DNA of 56,321 nucleotides from Nostoc sp. S4 (GTDB lineage: Bacteria > Cyanobacteriota > Cyanobacteriia > Cyanobacteriales > Nostocaceae), in contig JAQYWR010000051.1 of the NCBI GenBank assembly GCA_029379225.1, positions 1-56,321 of the forward strand, written 5' to 3'. The position numbers and the translations under genes were made by a program. Shown here piece by piece: positions 45,324 to 54,094 of this stretch. Numbering within the stretch: the stretch's first letter is position 1; each line of letters opens with the position of its first letter. The notes beneath the pieces were generated by a model, which saw only the letters and a list, made by a program, of their open reading frames with translations, had not been told where the DNA came from and made no database searches.

Positions 45324-45350
45324 AATAGAGACGCCAAAGGTGTCTCTATT
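45324..45350. terminator. Bidirectional terminator between convergent genes
   Basis: A 12-bp stem AATAGAGACGCC-AAA-GGTGTCTCTATT with a single G-T pair, followed on the plus strand by TATTTTT. It separates the HAD gene from the PadR gene, which ends at 45350. Confidence 0.85.
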
Positions 45351-45976
45351 TATTTTTCAGCTAAAATCGCGTAAATTTCCCGTTTAACTTCCTCTAGTAG
45401 CTCACGCACTCGATTTATTCGCTCTACATTGCCACTGCGAGCAACCTGTACCACCACGGCAGCTAATTCTGTTGCAACATTCCGCAACTCAATAAACTCT
45501 TGGGGTTTACCTGCGATGAAACTTTTGAAGGTATCCCAAGGAGAGTCTGAAGTTTCTTGCTGGGCACGTTCTGCCAAAAGTTGTCTACCCTCATCTGTAA
45601 TTGTGTAAATCCGCTTACCACCTTCCTGTGAGCTAGTTAAATAACCACCTTCTTCCAGCAATTGGAGTGTTGGATATACTGAACCAGGACTGAGGCGACG
45701 GAAACCACCATAGCGAGTTTCCATCTCTTTAATCAGGTCGTAACCATGACTAGGATGCTCAGATAACAATTCCAACAAGATGAATTTGATGTCACCCCTA
45801 CGAGTCCGAAATTCATCTCCCCAACCACGACCAGACATTTCATCACCAAAGTGTTTGCCACGATCTCTACCATGATGCCTGCGATGCTCAAACCGAGACT
45901 TGACAAACAAAAAATCATCTTCGCTAACTCCTGCCCATGCAGGTACTCCAAAGCGCGAGCGAAAGTGTCTAAACAT
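45350..45976 (-). CDS. PadR-family transcriptional regulator
   Basis: About 208 residues from the ATG at 45976 (an upstream in-frame TTG at 45994 is less likely). An Arg/His-rich N-terminal tail (about 1-60, with HRRHHGRDRGKHFG) precedes a PadR winged helix: IKFILLELLSEHPSHGYDLIKEM, GSVYPTLQLLEEGGYL and SQEGGKRIYTITDEG. The C-terminal helix is likely the dimerisation segment. PadR proteins repress exporter, phenolic-acid or phosphorelay genes in response to ligands. Perfect palindromes 32-62 bases upstream suggest autorepression. The His/Arg-rich tail could bind metal. Confidence 0.88.
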   Translation of the reverse strand: MFRHFRSRFGVPAWAGVSEDDFLFVKSRFEHRRHHGRDRGKHFGDEMSGRGWGDEFRTRRGDIKFILLELLSEHPSHGYDLIKEMETRYGGFRRLSPGSVYPTLQLLEEGGYLTSSQEGGKRIYTITDEGRQLLAERAQQETSDSPWDTFKSFIAGKPQEFIELRNVATELAAVVVQVARSGNVERINRVRELLEEVKREIYAILAEK

Positions 45977-46007
45977 AAGTAAATTTCCAATCAACTTTCT
46001 CTACTAT

Positions 46008-46038
46008 ACGATATATCGTGATATATTCCGATATATCG
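46008..46038. promoter_or_regulatory. Paired palindromes upstream of padR
   Basis: ACGATATATCGT (46008-46019) and CGATATATCG (46029-46038) are perfect palindromes whose centres are 20 bases apart, two helical turns. ATATCG occurs in both. Placed just before padR, they look like an operator for a dimeric winged-helix protein, most probably the PadR protein itself. Confidence 0.65.
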
Positions 46039-46064
46039 AAATAGAATTTTGATAAAGATTAGTA

Positions 46065-46087
46065 GGGGCGCACAGCTGTGCGCCTCT
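46065..46087. repeat. GGCGCACAGCTGTGCGCC palindrome
   Basis: A perfect 18-base palindrome (46067-46084). A related hairpin with the same CACAGCTGTG core is at 54838-54863, making this a dispersed repeat rather than a site specific to its neighbours. Confidence 0.6.
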
Positions 46088-46292
46088 AACCCGATTTATT
46101 GCAAATATTTATAAAGACAGCCAAACTGCTCCGGGCGTGCCCCTTCATAGACATTGCCTTACTTGATGAGGTTGAGCAAACGCGTGATATCATGTCCGAT
46201 TGAAGACTTATCATTAGGACTGACACGGAGACACGTAGAGTTTTTTTGATAAGTGATTATGCGGACATAATTATGATGTATTACTTTAGAAG

Positions 46293-47189
46293 TTATGGCT
46301 TACGGCTTCTCAGCACTTGTTGAACAAAAGAATCTACCGATTGCAAATATTCGGAACCGGCAACTACTGCGGTGTCATTATGGTTTGCTCCTGGAACCAA
46401 CAATAGTTTCTTTGGTTCGGGAGCAGCAGCATAAAGTTTTTGGCTCATGAAAGAGGGTACAGCTGCATCTGCAACGCCATGAATGAATAAAACAGGTATT
46501 TTTAAGTTTGGCAATTTTTTAATCGATTCAAACCGCTGTGTCAAGATTAGATCCACAGGAAACATCCAAAACATATTTCGATAAGCGATTAAATCGCGGA
46601 TGGAGGTAAAAGAGCTTTCCACGATTAAACCAGCGGCTTGTGGGTGTTTCACTGCCAAATCGATGGCGATCGCACCCCCCAAAGAATGCCCATAAATAAA
46701 AATTTGCCTGGGTGGAATTTGTTGTTGCTGTACCAAGTAATTCCACGCTGTGACTGCATCTTCATAAACCCGCTTTTCATTGGGAAAAGAACCTTCACTG
46801 CGACCATAACCCCGATAATCAATTAGCAATACCGAAAACCCTAATTGATGAAACCGATTGGCATGAGCTATATTTACGCCAATATTAATACCGTTACCGT
46901 GTAAGTATAGCAATACCTTGGCATTAGGTTGTTTGGCTTTTATCCACCAACCATGAATGTGTTCTACCTTACCTGTTTTAACAGCTACAGCTAACCAAAC
47001 CTCTTCATAAGGAAGATTGAAAAACTCTGGTGTCTTTTCAATAACAACAGAGGGAAAGAAAATGAATCGAGTTTGCTCAATAAAGAGAAATAGACAGATG
47101 GCAAGATAGGCGATCGCTACAACTATCCCAACCCAGAGTAACAGTCGAAAAAATACTGGTATTACAAATTGCAGCTTGTTAATTTTCAT
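46293..47189 (-). CDS. Membrane-anchored alpha/beta hydrolase
   Basis: A 298-residue protein. One N-terminal membrane helix (about 10-35, FFRLLLWVGIVVAIAYLAICL) precedes a hydrolase domain. The nucleophile elbow is GHSLGGA (Ser at about residue 169), LYLHGNGI precedes the core, and the acid VADAAVP and GANHND end the domain, consistent with an Asp/His triad. It belongs to the ABHD13/ABHD17-like esterase/thioesterase group, often active on acylated proteins or lipids. No operon partner is evident. Confidence 0.85.
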   Translation of the reverse strand: MKINKLQFVIPVFFRLLLWVGIVVAIAYLAICLFLFIEQTRFIFFPSVVIEKTPEFFNLPYEEVWLAVAVKTGKVEHIHGWWIKAKQPNAKVLLYLHGNGINIGVNIAHANRFHQLGFSVLLIDYRGYGRSEGSFPNEKRVYEDAVTAWNYLVQQQQIPPRQIFIYGHSLGGAIAIDLAVKHPQAAGLIVESSFTSIRDLIAYRNMFWMFPVDLILTQRFESIKKLPNLKIPVLFIHGVADAAVPSFMSQKLYAAAPEPKKLLLVPGANHNDTAVVAGSEYLQSVDSFVQQVLRSRKP

Positions 47190-47376
47190 ATTTAGGGAAT
47201 TTTAAAGTATTTATTATAACAAAACAGTTACTTATATAAGTGCTTTAGCATTTTAAAATACAGGATTCAGCCATAATCAAGAAAATTTATCAGAAAATAA
47301 AATATTCAGTAAATTTACGTATGCATATTTAAGTCTTCTCAATGAAAGTAGAATTAGCCCATACTAGGAGAAGACT

Positions 47377-47859
47377 GTGACGCCCTTAAACGAAGCTCAA
47401 CTTGAGCAACTAAAGGAAATAAGCACACATTTACGACAAGTAAGACAACAAAAATCGATACGCATAGAAGAAATAGCCGCTCAAACAATGATTCGAGCAG
47501 GGGTTTTGCAAGCATTAGAACAAGAGAGATTTGAAGAATTGCCTGAGCCTATTTTTCTTCAAGGATTTATCCGTCGCTATGGAGATGCTTTAGGGTTAGA
47601 TGGGAATGCTTTATCACACATGCTGATAACCAATGTTGTCTGTCAAGACTCTAAAAATACTCGTAATAATTTAGACAAAAAACGAAATACATACATCCCT
47701 CTTATTCTGACCTATATTTTATTATTAGTAAGTGCATCCGCTGGTCTTCTTTATACACTTAATCCCCGACTTACAGCTCAATCCGTGACTCCAGAAGACA
47801 ATAATCAACAGTCAATAGTTAGCAATCAGACTAACAGGGGACGGGAGACTGGGAACTAG
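47377..47859 (+). CDS. RodZ-like HTH/membrane protein
   Basis: A 160-residue protein: an N-terminal HTH_25 domain (about 15-85, LRQVRQQKSIRIEEIAAQTMIRAGVLQALEQERFEELPEPIFLQGFIRRYGDALGLD) of the cell-shape protein RodZ, a short linker and one membrane helix (YILLLVSASAGLLY). The periplasmic domain is short or absent, so it is smaller than E. coli RodZ. The start is GTG, six bases after AGGAG (47366-47370). Confidence 0.82.
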   Translation: MTPLNEAQLEQLKEISTHLRQVRQQKSIRIEEIAAQTMIRAGVLQALEQERFEELPEPIFLQGFIRRYGDALGLDGNALSHMLITNVVCQDSKNTRNNLDKKRNTYIPLILTYILLLVSASAGLLYTLNPRLTAQSVTPEDNNQQSIVSNQTNRGRETGN

Positions 47860-47976
47860 GGACTGGGAATACGATTTTGAGTTTTTGAGGTGGATTAATG
47901 AGTATGTAACTCTCCTGTGCCCCCTGAAGTCCTTGTGCTTCCTCATCTCTAGTTCCCAGTACCCAATACTCAATTT

Positions 47977-49437
47977 TCAAGATATTTGCGGTTTACGTTG
48001 ATGCCAAGTAGTAGATTGCTCATAAGCATAGGCTACTTGAAAAAGTTGGTCTTCTCGCAGCACGTTACCAATTAGCTGTAATCCTATTGGTAGTCCTTGC
48101 TCGTCAAAACCACATGGCAAACTTAAGCTAGGTAAACCAGCAAGATTTACCGGAATAGTCATTAAGTCATTTAAATACATACTTAAGGGGTCAGTAGTTT
48201 TTTCCCCTGCTTTAAATGCTGTAGTGGGAGATGTGGGACAGACTAACACATCAACCGCACCAAAAGCTTTTTCAAAGTCTTGCTTAATCAAAGTGCGGAC
48301 TTTTTGAGCTTTCAGGTAGTAGGCGTCATAATAGCCAGCCGAAAGCGCATAAGTGCCGATCATAATCCGACGTTTGACTTCTGTACCAAAACCAGTGGCA
48401 CGGGTACGAGTGTACATCGATAGGAGATTATCAGCATCAGCAGCTCGGTAACCATACTTAACGCCATCGTAACGAGCTAAGTTAGCTGAGGCTTCGGATG
48501 GGGCGATAATGTAGTAAGTAGGTAAGCCATAGCGAAAGCGGGGACAGGAAACGATATGAATTTCGGCTCCCAGACTTTGCAGTCGGTCGACTGCTTTGGT
48601 AACAGCTTCTTCCACTACAGAATCTAGACCTTCACCAAAAGTTTCTTTAATCACACCAATTCTGAGTTGACTTCTGGGTTTGAAATCCGGTTTTAAATTA
48701 GCAGCATAGTTGGGAATGGCGACTTTCAGACTGGTGGAGTCTTTAGGATCGTAACCTGCGATCGCATTGAGTAATATTGCAGCATCTTCTACTGTGTTTG
48801 CAAATGGGCCAATTTGATCTAAAGACGAAGCATAAGCCACCAAACCATAACGCGAAACCAAACCATAAGTTGGTTTCATTCCCACAACACCGCAGAAAGA
48901 CGCAGGTTGGCGAATCGAACCGCCAGTATCAGAACCAAGAGCAACCACACATTCTTCGGCTGCTACCGCTGCTGCGGAACCCCCCGAAGAACCACCCGGA
49001 ACTCGTGACAAATCCCAAGGATTAGCTGTAACTTGGTAGGCAGAGTTTTCTGTGGAACTACCCATTGCAAACTCATCCAAGTTGGTTTTACCCAGCATTA
49101 CCGCCCCAACATCTGCCAATTTTTGTGTCACCGTTGATTCATAAGGTGGTACAAAATTTTCCAAAATGCGCGAGCCGCAGGTAGTAGGAATCCCCTTGGT
49201 ACACATATTGTCTTTGATACCCACAGGAATCCCTGCTAGCAGTCCAATTTCTTCTCCCGCAGCAATTTTGGCATCCACAGTACCCGCCTGTTCTAATGCC
49301 CGTTCTGCGGTCACACATAAAAAGCTGTGCAATTTCGGCTCTAACGCTTGAATGCGTTCTAAAGCTTCTTGGGTAATTTCCACAGCAGAACGTTCTTTTT
49401 TTACTAACTGTTCGTGCAACTCGCGGATGGATGCCAT
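47977..49437 (-). CDS. gatA: Aspartyl/glutamyl-tRNA amidotransferase subunit A
   Basis: A 486-residue amidase-family protein at the usual length for GatA. The Ser-cis-Ser-Lys triad is evident: Lys in GIPVGIKDNM, Ser in GSDTGGSIRQPASF and in GGSSGGSAAAVA. It supplies ammonia from glutamine to GatB for conversion of Glu-tRNA(Gln), which cyanobacteria need. It is monocistronic here, as often in cyanobacteria. Confidence 0.97.
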   Translation of the reverse strand: MASIRELHEQLVKKERSAVEITQEALERIQALEPKLHSFLCVTAERALEQAGTVDAKIAAGEEIGLLAGIPVGIKDNMCTKGIPTTCGSRILENFVPPYESTVTQKLADVGAVMLGKTNLDEFAMGSSTENSAYQVTANPWDLSRVPGGSSGGSAAAVAAEECVVALGSDTGGSIRQPASFCGVVGMKPTYGLVSRYGLVAYASSLDQIGPFANTVEDAAILLNAIAGYDPKDSTSLKVAIPNYAANLKPDFKPRSQLRIGVIKETFGEGLDSVVEEAVTKAVDRLQSLGAEIHIVSCPRFRYGLPTYYIIAPSEASANLARYDGVKYGYRAADADNLLSMYTRTRATGFGTEVKRRIMIGTYALSAGYYDAYYLKAQKVRTLIKQDFEKAFGAVDVLVCPTSPTTAFKAGEKTTDPLSMYLNDLMTIPVNLAGLPSLSLPCGFDEQGLPIGLQLIGNVLREDQLFQVAYAYEQSTTWHQRKPQIS

Positions 49438-49868
49438 GATTGCTCTCTTTGTGACTCAAGTCCTTGATTTTAGTACATATTGAACGAGATTGGGGAACTT
49501 AAGCACCCTCTGGGGATAAGGGGTAATGGGGACTGGGGATTAGGCAAATATGGTATGGGCAAGAGGGCAAGCACTTACTACAACTTCTCCCTTGCTTCCT
49601 AGTTCCTACTCTCAATTCATCTGACTAAGCGGATTAATATCTATCTAAATGTGTTTAGTAAGTTTTTAGAACCTCAATTATCTGGCTATTAACTGTTTGT
49701 TTATTTGTTTATTAAACTTTTGATATATTGTGGTTAATTTTGTGTAAGAGTATAGCAATGTTTCCTTTTGTTGAAGAATGGTATTATCAGTAATACACCA
49801 TCTACAATTTTCATCATTTTATTAATTAATGAATTTTGTTTGCAAAATTTGTTTCCAGAGGTAATCGG
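49438..49868. other. Intergenic region upstream of dnaE-C
   Basis: About 0.43 kb of AT-rich DNA with a GGGGACTGGGGATTAGG-type repeat-like patch near 49530. It should contain the promoters for both gatA and dnaE-C. No ORF or RNA is supported. Confidence 0.4.
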
Positions 49869-51221
49869 ATGGTAAAAATAGTAACACGCAAATATTTAGG
49901 CAAACAAAATGTGTATGATATTGGGGTTGAGGGCGACCATAATTTTGCAATCAAAAATGGTTTAATAGCTTCTAATTGTTTCAATAAATCCCATTCAACT
50001 GCCTATGGTTATGTAACTTATCAAACAGCATATTTAAAAGCTAATTATCCATTGGAATATATGGCGGCACTGTTGACGGCTAACAGTGGCGACACAGATA
50101 AGGTACAGAAATATATCACTAACTGTACAAATATGGGTATTCCCATAGATCCGCCAGATATTAATCGTTCTGGTATTGATTTTACACCAACGGCAGGAAA
50201 AATTTTGTTTGGATTTTCGGCAGTGCGTAATGTGGGACAAAATGCGATCGCCTGTATTTTATCAGCTAGAAATGAGACAGGAGAGTTTAAATCCCTAGCT
50301 GATTTTTGCGATCGTGTAGATTTACGTGCAGTTAACCGCCGAACTTTAGAGTCACTCATTTACTGTGGAGCCTTTGATAAAATTGAAACTAACCGCCAAC
50401 AGTTAATTCATGACTTAGAATTAGTATATGATTGGGCACAATCTCGCGCTAAAGATAGAGCCAGCGGTCAAGGGAATCTCTTTGATTTATTAGGTAATGG
50501 ATTTTCTCAAAATCAAAACAAAAGAGTAAATAATGCCTTTGAAACTGCTCCTAAAGCTAAACCTGTGACGGATTTTCCTCCACAGAAAAAATTACAAATG
50601 GAGAAAGAATTATTAGGCTTTTATGTATCAGATCATCCACTAAAATCTTTACGGCAAATAGTACCACTCTTAACTCCAATTAATCTTTCACAGCTTGGAG
50701 AACAAAGGGAAGATACACGACTTTGTGCAGTTGTGATGTTAAATAATGTCAAAAAAGTCGTTACTAAAAAAGGCGATCAAATGGCAATTTTGCAAATAGA
50801 AGACTTAACTACACAACTAGAAGCTGTAGTCTTTCCCAAAATCTATGAACGCATTACTTCCCTACTGCAAGTTGATACTAGATTGATTATTTGGGGAAAA
50901 GTAGATCGGCGTGACGAGCAAACTCAATTTATTCTTGAAGATGCAGAACCAGTGGAAACAGTACAAATGGTAATGGTGGAGTTAAATCCTCAACAAGCAG
51001 TTAATATTGAAGAATTACATCGTTTGAAAAAAATTTTGCAAGAACACTCACCAGACAAAGAAAAGGCAAAAATGCCAGTAATTGGAGTTATCCAAACTGA
51101 AAATTCGCGTAAGCTTGTTCGCTTAGGTTGGCAATTTTGCGTACAAGATTCTAGAATAACTGTTCAAGCTTTACAAAACGCTAGTTTTCCTGCTCATATA
51201 AAATCTCTAACTAGTAACTGA
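49869..51221 (+). CDS. dnaE: Split DnaE: C-intein fused to DnaE C-terminal extein
   Basis: 450 residues. Residues 1-36 (MVKIVTRKYLGKQNVYDIGV... NGLIASN) are a cyanobacterial DnaE split-intein C-fragment, closely like Npu DnaE-C with five substitutions (I2V, A5V, R22G, L28I, F32L). His24 and the Ser-Asn end are intact, and Cys37 is the +1 residue (CFN). Residues 37-450 are the C-terminal part of DNA polymerase III alpha: rest of the polymerase region, tau-binding and OB domain (MAILQIEDLTTQLEAVVFP). The N-terminal half is encoded elsewhere and trans-splices with this protein. The ATG is preceded by AGAGG; an upstream in-frame TTG start at 49836 is not plausible. Confidence 0.97.
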   Translation: MVKIVTRKYLGKQNVYDIGVEGDHNFAIKNGLIASNCFNKSHSTAYGYVTYQTAYLKANYPLEYMAALLTANSGDTDKVQKYITNCTNMGIPIDPPDINRSGIDFTPTAGKILFGFSAVRNVGQNAIACILSARNETGEFKSLADFCDRVDLRAVNRRTLESLIYCGAFDKIETNRQQLIHDLELVYDWAQSRAKDRASGQGNLFDLLGNGFSQNQNKRVNNAFETAPKAKPVTDFPPQKKLQMEKELLGFYVSDHPLKSLRQIVPLLTPINLSQLGEQREDTRLCAVVMLNNVKKVVTKKGDQMAILQIEDLTTQLEAVVFPKIYERITSLLQVDTRLIIWGKVDRRDEQTQFILEDAEPVETVQMVMVELNPQQAVNIEELHRLKKILQEHSPDKEKAKMPVIGVIQTENSRKLVRLGWQFCVQDSRITVQALQNASFPAHIKSLTSN

Positions 51222-51422
51222 TGTTAAAAGTGAAAAGTGCAGCAGTACTGAAAGTAAATTAAAAATCAGTTTTTCTCAACTGTCAACAGTAAATTACCTT
51301 AATTGGGTAGGGTTTTAATAGTTTTTTTAGTTACTTATGCGGATGAAATTTTTCTTAAGGAAATGGTATCTTTTGATGCCATGAACCTTAAGGCTGCGAC
51401 CGGGGGAAGGAGTTATAAATTG

Positions 51423-52004
51423 ATGATTGTCAACGAGCTACATAAATTTGTTTCATACTGTAAAAGAACTCAACCCCAAACTCAGGAGGACATTCAAAAA
51501 TTTTTTGAAGGGGTGCTGTTGTTTCCTTATGATAAAGAACTTCTGTTGCAAGCTTATTTATTTTTAAATATTAAAGAATTATTTCCCTCGTGCGCTGAAT
51601 TGTTGTTATTTGAAAAATCGCCAATATCAGATTACACAGATTTAGGTAAGTGCGATTTTGTTTACCTGACGTTTAAAGGTAGTCTGTTTTTAATTGAAAC
51701 TAAGTTTATTGATACAGAAGCAACGGGAGCAACAGAAAGAAAAAGAAGAAATAAACATAGAAATAAAGTATTTGAACAAGTTATTACCTTGAAAGGTCGA
51801 TTTAGTGAATATTGGAATATCAGGCTAGACCAACTAGAATGCGGAGTTTTTACAACAGATCCCGAAGTTGCTTGGCGCGGAAATGGGGTAAATGTCACAT
51901 CTAAATCTATATCTATAGATTATCTAGAAAAATGGCGAAGAACTTACCACACTGTTCAAAAAGGTTATGAGGTAAGCAAAATAGGAGTCCAAAAATTGAA
52001 TTAG
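51423..52004 (+). CDS. PD-(D/E)XK nuclease-like protein of unknown role
   Basis: A 193-residue protein from the ATG at 51423, which follows a strong GGAAGGAG (51405-51412). The upstream in-frame TTG at 51303 has no site. Residues about 75-95 (KCDFVYLTFKGSLFLIETKF) give Asp78...Glu92-x-Lys94, the core of PD-(D/E)XK nucleases, and FEQVITLKGRF may supply the Gln of the following helix. It resembles small restriction- or repair-type endonuclease domains; I cannot name the family. It follows dnaE by 200 bases. Confidence 0.65.
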   Translation: MIVNELHKFVSYCKRTQPQTQEDIQKFFEGVLLFPYDKELLLQAYLFLNIKELFPSCAELLLFEKSPISDYTDLGKCDFVYLTFKGSLFLIETKFIDTEATGATERKRRNKHRNKVFEQVITLKGRFSEYWNIRLDQLECGVFTTDPEVAWRGNGVNVTSKSISIDYLEKWRRTYHTVQKGYEVSKIGVQKLN

Positions 52005-52141
52005 CTTTGTAATACAAGTCAGTTGTTTGTAGTTTATGTATTTAATTTTTTCTGAAACTTGAATCCCTACCAATTTCAGAATATCACTTACCTTTTACCT
52101 ATACCAAATAAACCCAAGCTAAATTTTATAATAAAAATTAT

Positions 52142-52173
52142 TGACAGCGATCGACATTTCGCGATCGCTGTCA
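52142..52173. terminator. Perfect HIP1-containing hairpin between convergent genes
   Basis: TGACAGCGATCG (52142-52153) and CGATCGCTGTCA (52162-52173) around an 8-base loop. It sits between the convergent PD-(D/E)XK-like gene and the ModA-like gene. A short T-run follows on the plus strand. It contains a HIP1-type GCGATCGC. Confidence 0.7.
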
Positions 52174-52185
52174 TTTGAATTGAGT

Positions 52186-53136
52186 TTATCTCAAATTTGA
52201 AGCTTGTACGTTTCGCTTTTGCTCGGTCGATTTTTTCTTGAGTACCAAACCTATAGCCGTAGATAGTAATAGTCCATAGACATAGTTAGGCTCAGGTACT
52301 GATTGACTGGGGCTACTAAAGCCATAATTATGCAAAATTTGCTGTCCTTTTGGTGACAGAATATAATCTGCTAGTTTCTGTGCATTCGGATCGGCATTTT
52401 TAAGAACTGTTAAACCAAATGGTGCTGCAACAGATAAATAATCTGGTAGCCTAACTATTTGTAAACTTGGATCGATTTTTTGCGATGCAATAGCACCAGT
52501 ATAGTAACTCAAGAAAACATCTGCCTGCTGAGTAGTATCTAAGAAGTAAACTAAGCTATTGAGTCCTGATGGAACTGTTGGTGAATTAGCTCCACCTGTT
52601 AATTGCAAAGCTTTACTATTGAGAGTATCAAAACTTCCAGGTCTTTTTGAATCAGCTTGAGTGAATATTTGTTGAGTGTAGTCACCAAGAGGATCTGCTA
52701 TAGGTGTTGAAGTTCCTACCTTGATATTGGGATTTAGTAAGTAATCCAACACCTGATTAGGTGTAATTTGTACTTGGGAATACTTGGAGGAAAACACTGC
52801 AACGATCTGGTTTCGAGTAAATTCTATTGGTTGACTACTCAATCCTTTAATGTAGAGTTTTTGTGGATTCCCAATGTCTGCACTAGCAAAGACATCAGCA
52901 GTAGGCTGTCCGAGTTGGAGTTCTGTTTCTATTGCTTGCTCTCTAATTCCTGAAGGCCCAAAGACTGTATTCACTGTGTAGCCTGTTTCTTGAGTAAAGT
53001 CTTGACTGACTTCCGTTAGTGCATCTCTTAAACTTCCTGCCCCATATAAGTTGAGATCGGCGGCAAAAGCTTGATTTGGTATTAGAGTACCAAAGGCACA
53101 AGCTACTAAGGAACTTACCAAAAAATATTCTTTCAT
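52186..53136 (-). CDS. ModA-like binding protein with PEP-CTERM tail
   Basis: A 316-residue protein. It has a signal peptide (about 1-25, cleaved near AFA), then a type-2 periplasmic binding fold like ModA: LNLYGAGSLRDALTEVSQDFTQETGY, VFASADIGN and a C-terminal LADYILSPKGQQILHNYGF. It then has VPEPNYVYGLLLSTAIGLVLKKK: the PEP motif, a membrane helix and a basic tail typical of PEP-CTERM. The anion specificity is unknown (molybdate/tungstate-like, or other). The tail suggests exosortase-dependent surface sorting instead of a free periplasmic protein. No modBC genes are seen beside it. Confidence 0.85.
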   Translation of the reverse strand: MKEYFLVSSLVACAFGTLIPNQAFAADLNLYGAGSLRDALTEVSQDFTQETGYTVNTVFGPSGIREQAIETELQLGQPTADVFASADIGNPQKLYIKGLSSQPIEFTRNQIVAVFSSKYSQVQITPNQVLDYLLNPNIKVGTSTPIADPLGDYTQQIFTQADSKRPGSFDTLNSKALQLTGGANSPTVPSGLNSLVYFLDTTQQADVFLSYYTGAIASQKIDPSLQIVRLPDYLSVAAPFGLTVLKNADPNAQKLADYILSPKGQQILHNYGFSSPSQSVPEPNYVYGLLLSTAIGLVLKKKSTEQKRNVQASNLR

Positions 53137-53347
53137 CTGTTCACTAAAGCCTTGAAGCTGTTAAGTATTTTTAACTTAAACTTTATAATACCAACTAATT
53201 TGGTAATGATAAAATATTTTCTCAAAATCGGAGTTTTTGCCAAACAACAAAGCTTTAGTCTTTGTCCAACTATAAGGAATCTTAACCCGGAAAACATGTC
53301 AGATTAATTGAATAAGTACCAAACGTCTGACAGGAAAACCAAAAAAA

Positions 53348-53884
53348 ATGAGAATTTTGGCTACTGCTGCTGTGCTAGCTTGTTCTTGGCTAATATTTGG
53401 GGTTATAGCTTCTAAGCCGATCGCCGCTAGTTCTCTTATCGGACAAAATATCACACCATTTCCTACACCAACAAGCCTGAAAAAGATTACTGTTAGTAAC
53501 GCTGAGTTTGGATTGAAGAGAGTTGACGCCAAAGGTAACGTTACTATTTTCCAAACAACAACAGTGCCACTCCAGCAAGGAAACGCCTACGGTTGGCGAA
53601 TTAAACTCCAAGATTACCAAGGTGAAGTCAAATGGCGTGAAGTCTTGCGTTTACCAAAACCTCCAGAAACTTGGGGTACAGATAGTGGTGAAGATTTCTC
53701 AATCTCAGCAGACGGTACTACATCTGTAACCCGGCGTACACAGTCTGCTCCTGACGGCGTAATTGAGAATTTTTGGACGATCGCTCCTGGCGATCCCGTT
53801 GGTAAGTATAAAATAGAGGTCTATATTGCTGACCGTTTAATTAGTACCTTCGAGTTTGAAGTTATTCCAGTCAGGCAGATATAA
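53348..53884 (+). CDS. Secreted protein of unknown function
   Basis: A 178-residue protein with a signal peptide (about 1-27, MRILATAAVLACSWLIFG) followed by a beta-rich domain: ITVSNAEFGLKRVDAKGNV, AYGWRIKLQDYQGEVKWREVL and FWTIAPGDPVGKYKIEVYIADRL at the end. It is like a cyanobacterial extracytoplasmic family with an immunoglobulin-like fold (DUF3859-like), but I cannot confirm this. AGGAAA lies upstream of the ATG. It is the first of several small plus-strand genes. Confidence 0.72.
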   Translation: MRILATAAVLACSWLIFGVIASKPIAASSLIGQNITPFPTPTSLKKITVSNAEFGLKRVDAKGNVTIFQTTTVPLQQGNAYGWRIKLQDYQGEVKWREVLRLPKPPETWGTDSGEDFSISADGTTSVTRRTQSAPDGVIENFWTIAPGDPVGKYKIEVYIADRLISTFEFEVIPVRQI

Positions 53885-53899
53885 AAGGGTATGAGGCAT

Positions 53900-54055
53900 G
53901 GGGCAAACAGGGAGTGTGGGAGGTGTGGGAGGTGTGGGGGGAAAAGGAAGTGTGGGAGGTGTGGGGGGAAAGATTTCTTCTCCATCCTCCCACACTCCCC
54001 ACACTCCCCTCTCTCCCCTCTCTCCCCACACTCCCCACACTTCCCCATCTCCCTG
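53900..54055. repeat. G-rich/C-rich long imperfect inverted repeat
   Basis: The plus strand first shows runs like GTGTGGGAGGTGTGGGGGG and then the complementary C-rich block CCACACTCCCCACACTCCCC. The two arms can pair over about 60 bases, anchored by CAGGGAG (53908) and CTCCCTG (54049). Multiple G-runs could also form G-quadruplex structures. Long ORFs through this stretch are by-products. Confidence 0.75.
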
Positions 54056-54094
54056 TGAGGAGTATCTTAAAGATAGAAGTTTGATTTTTGTTGG

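Noticed and set aside
49836..49868. TTG start giving eleven extra residues before the C-intein
   Set aside because: DnaE C-inteins begin at the MxKI methionine, and a good AGAGG site precedes ATG 49869.
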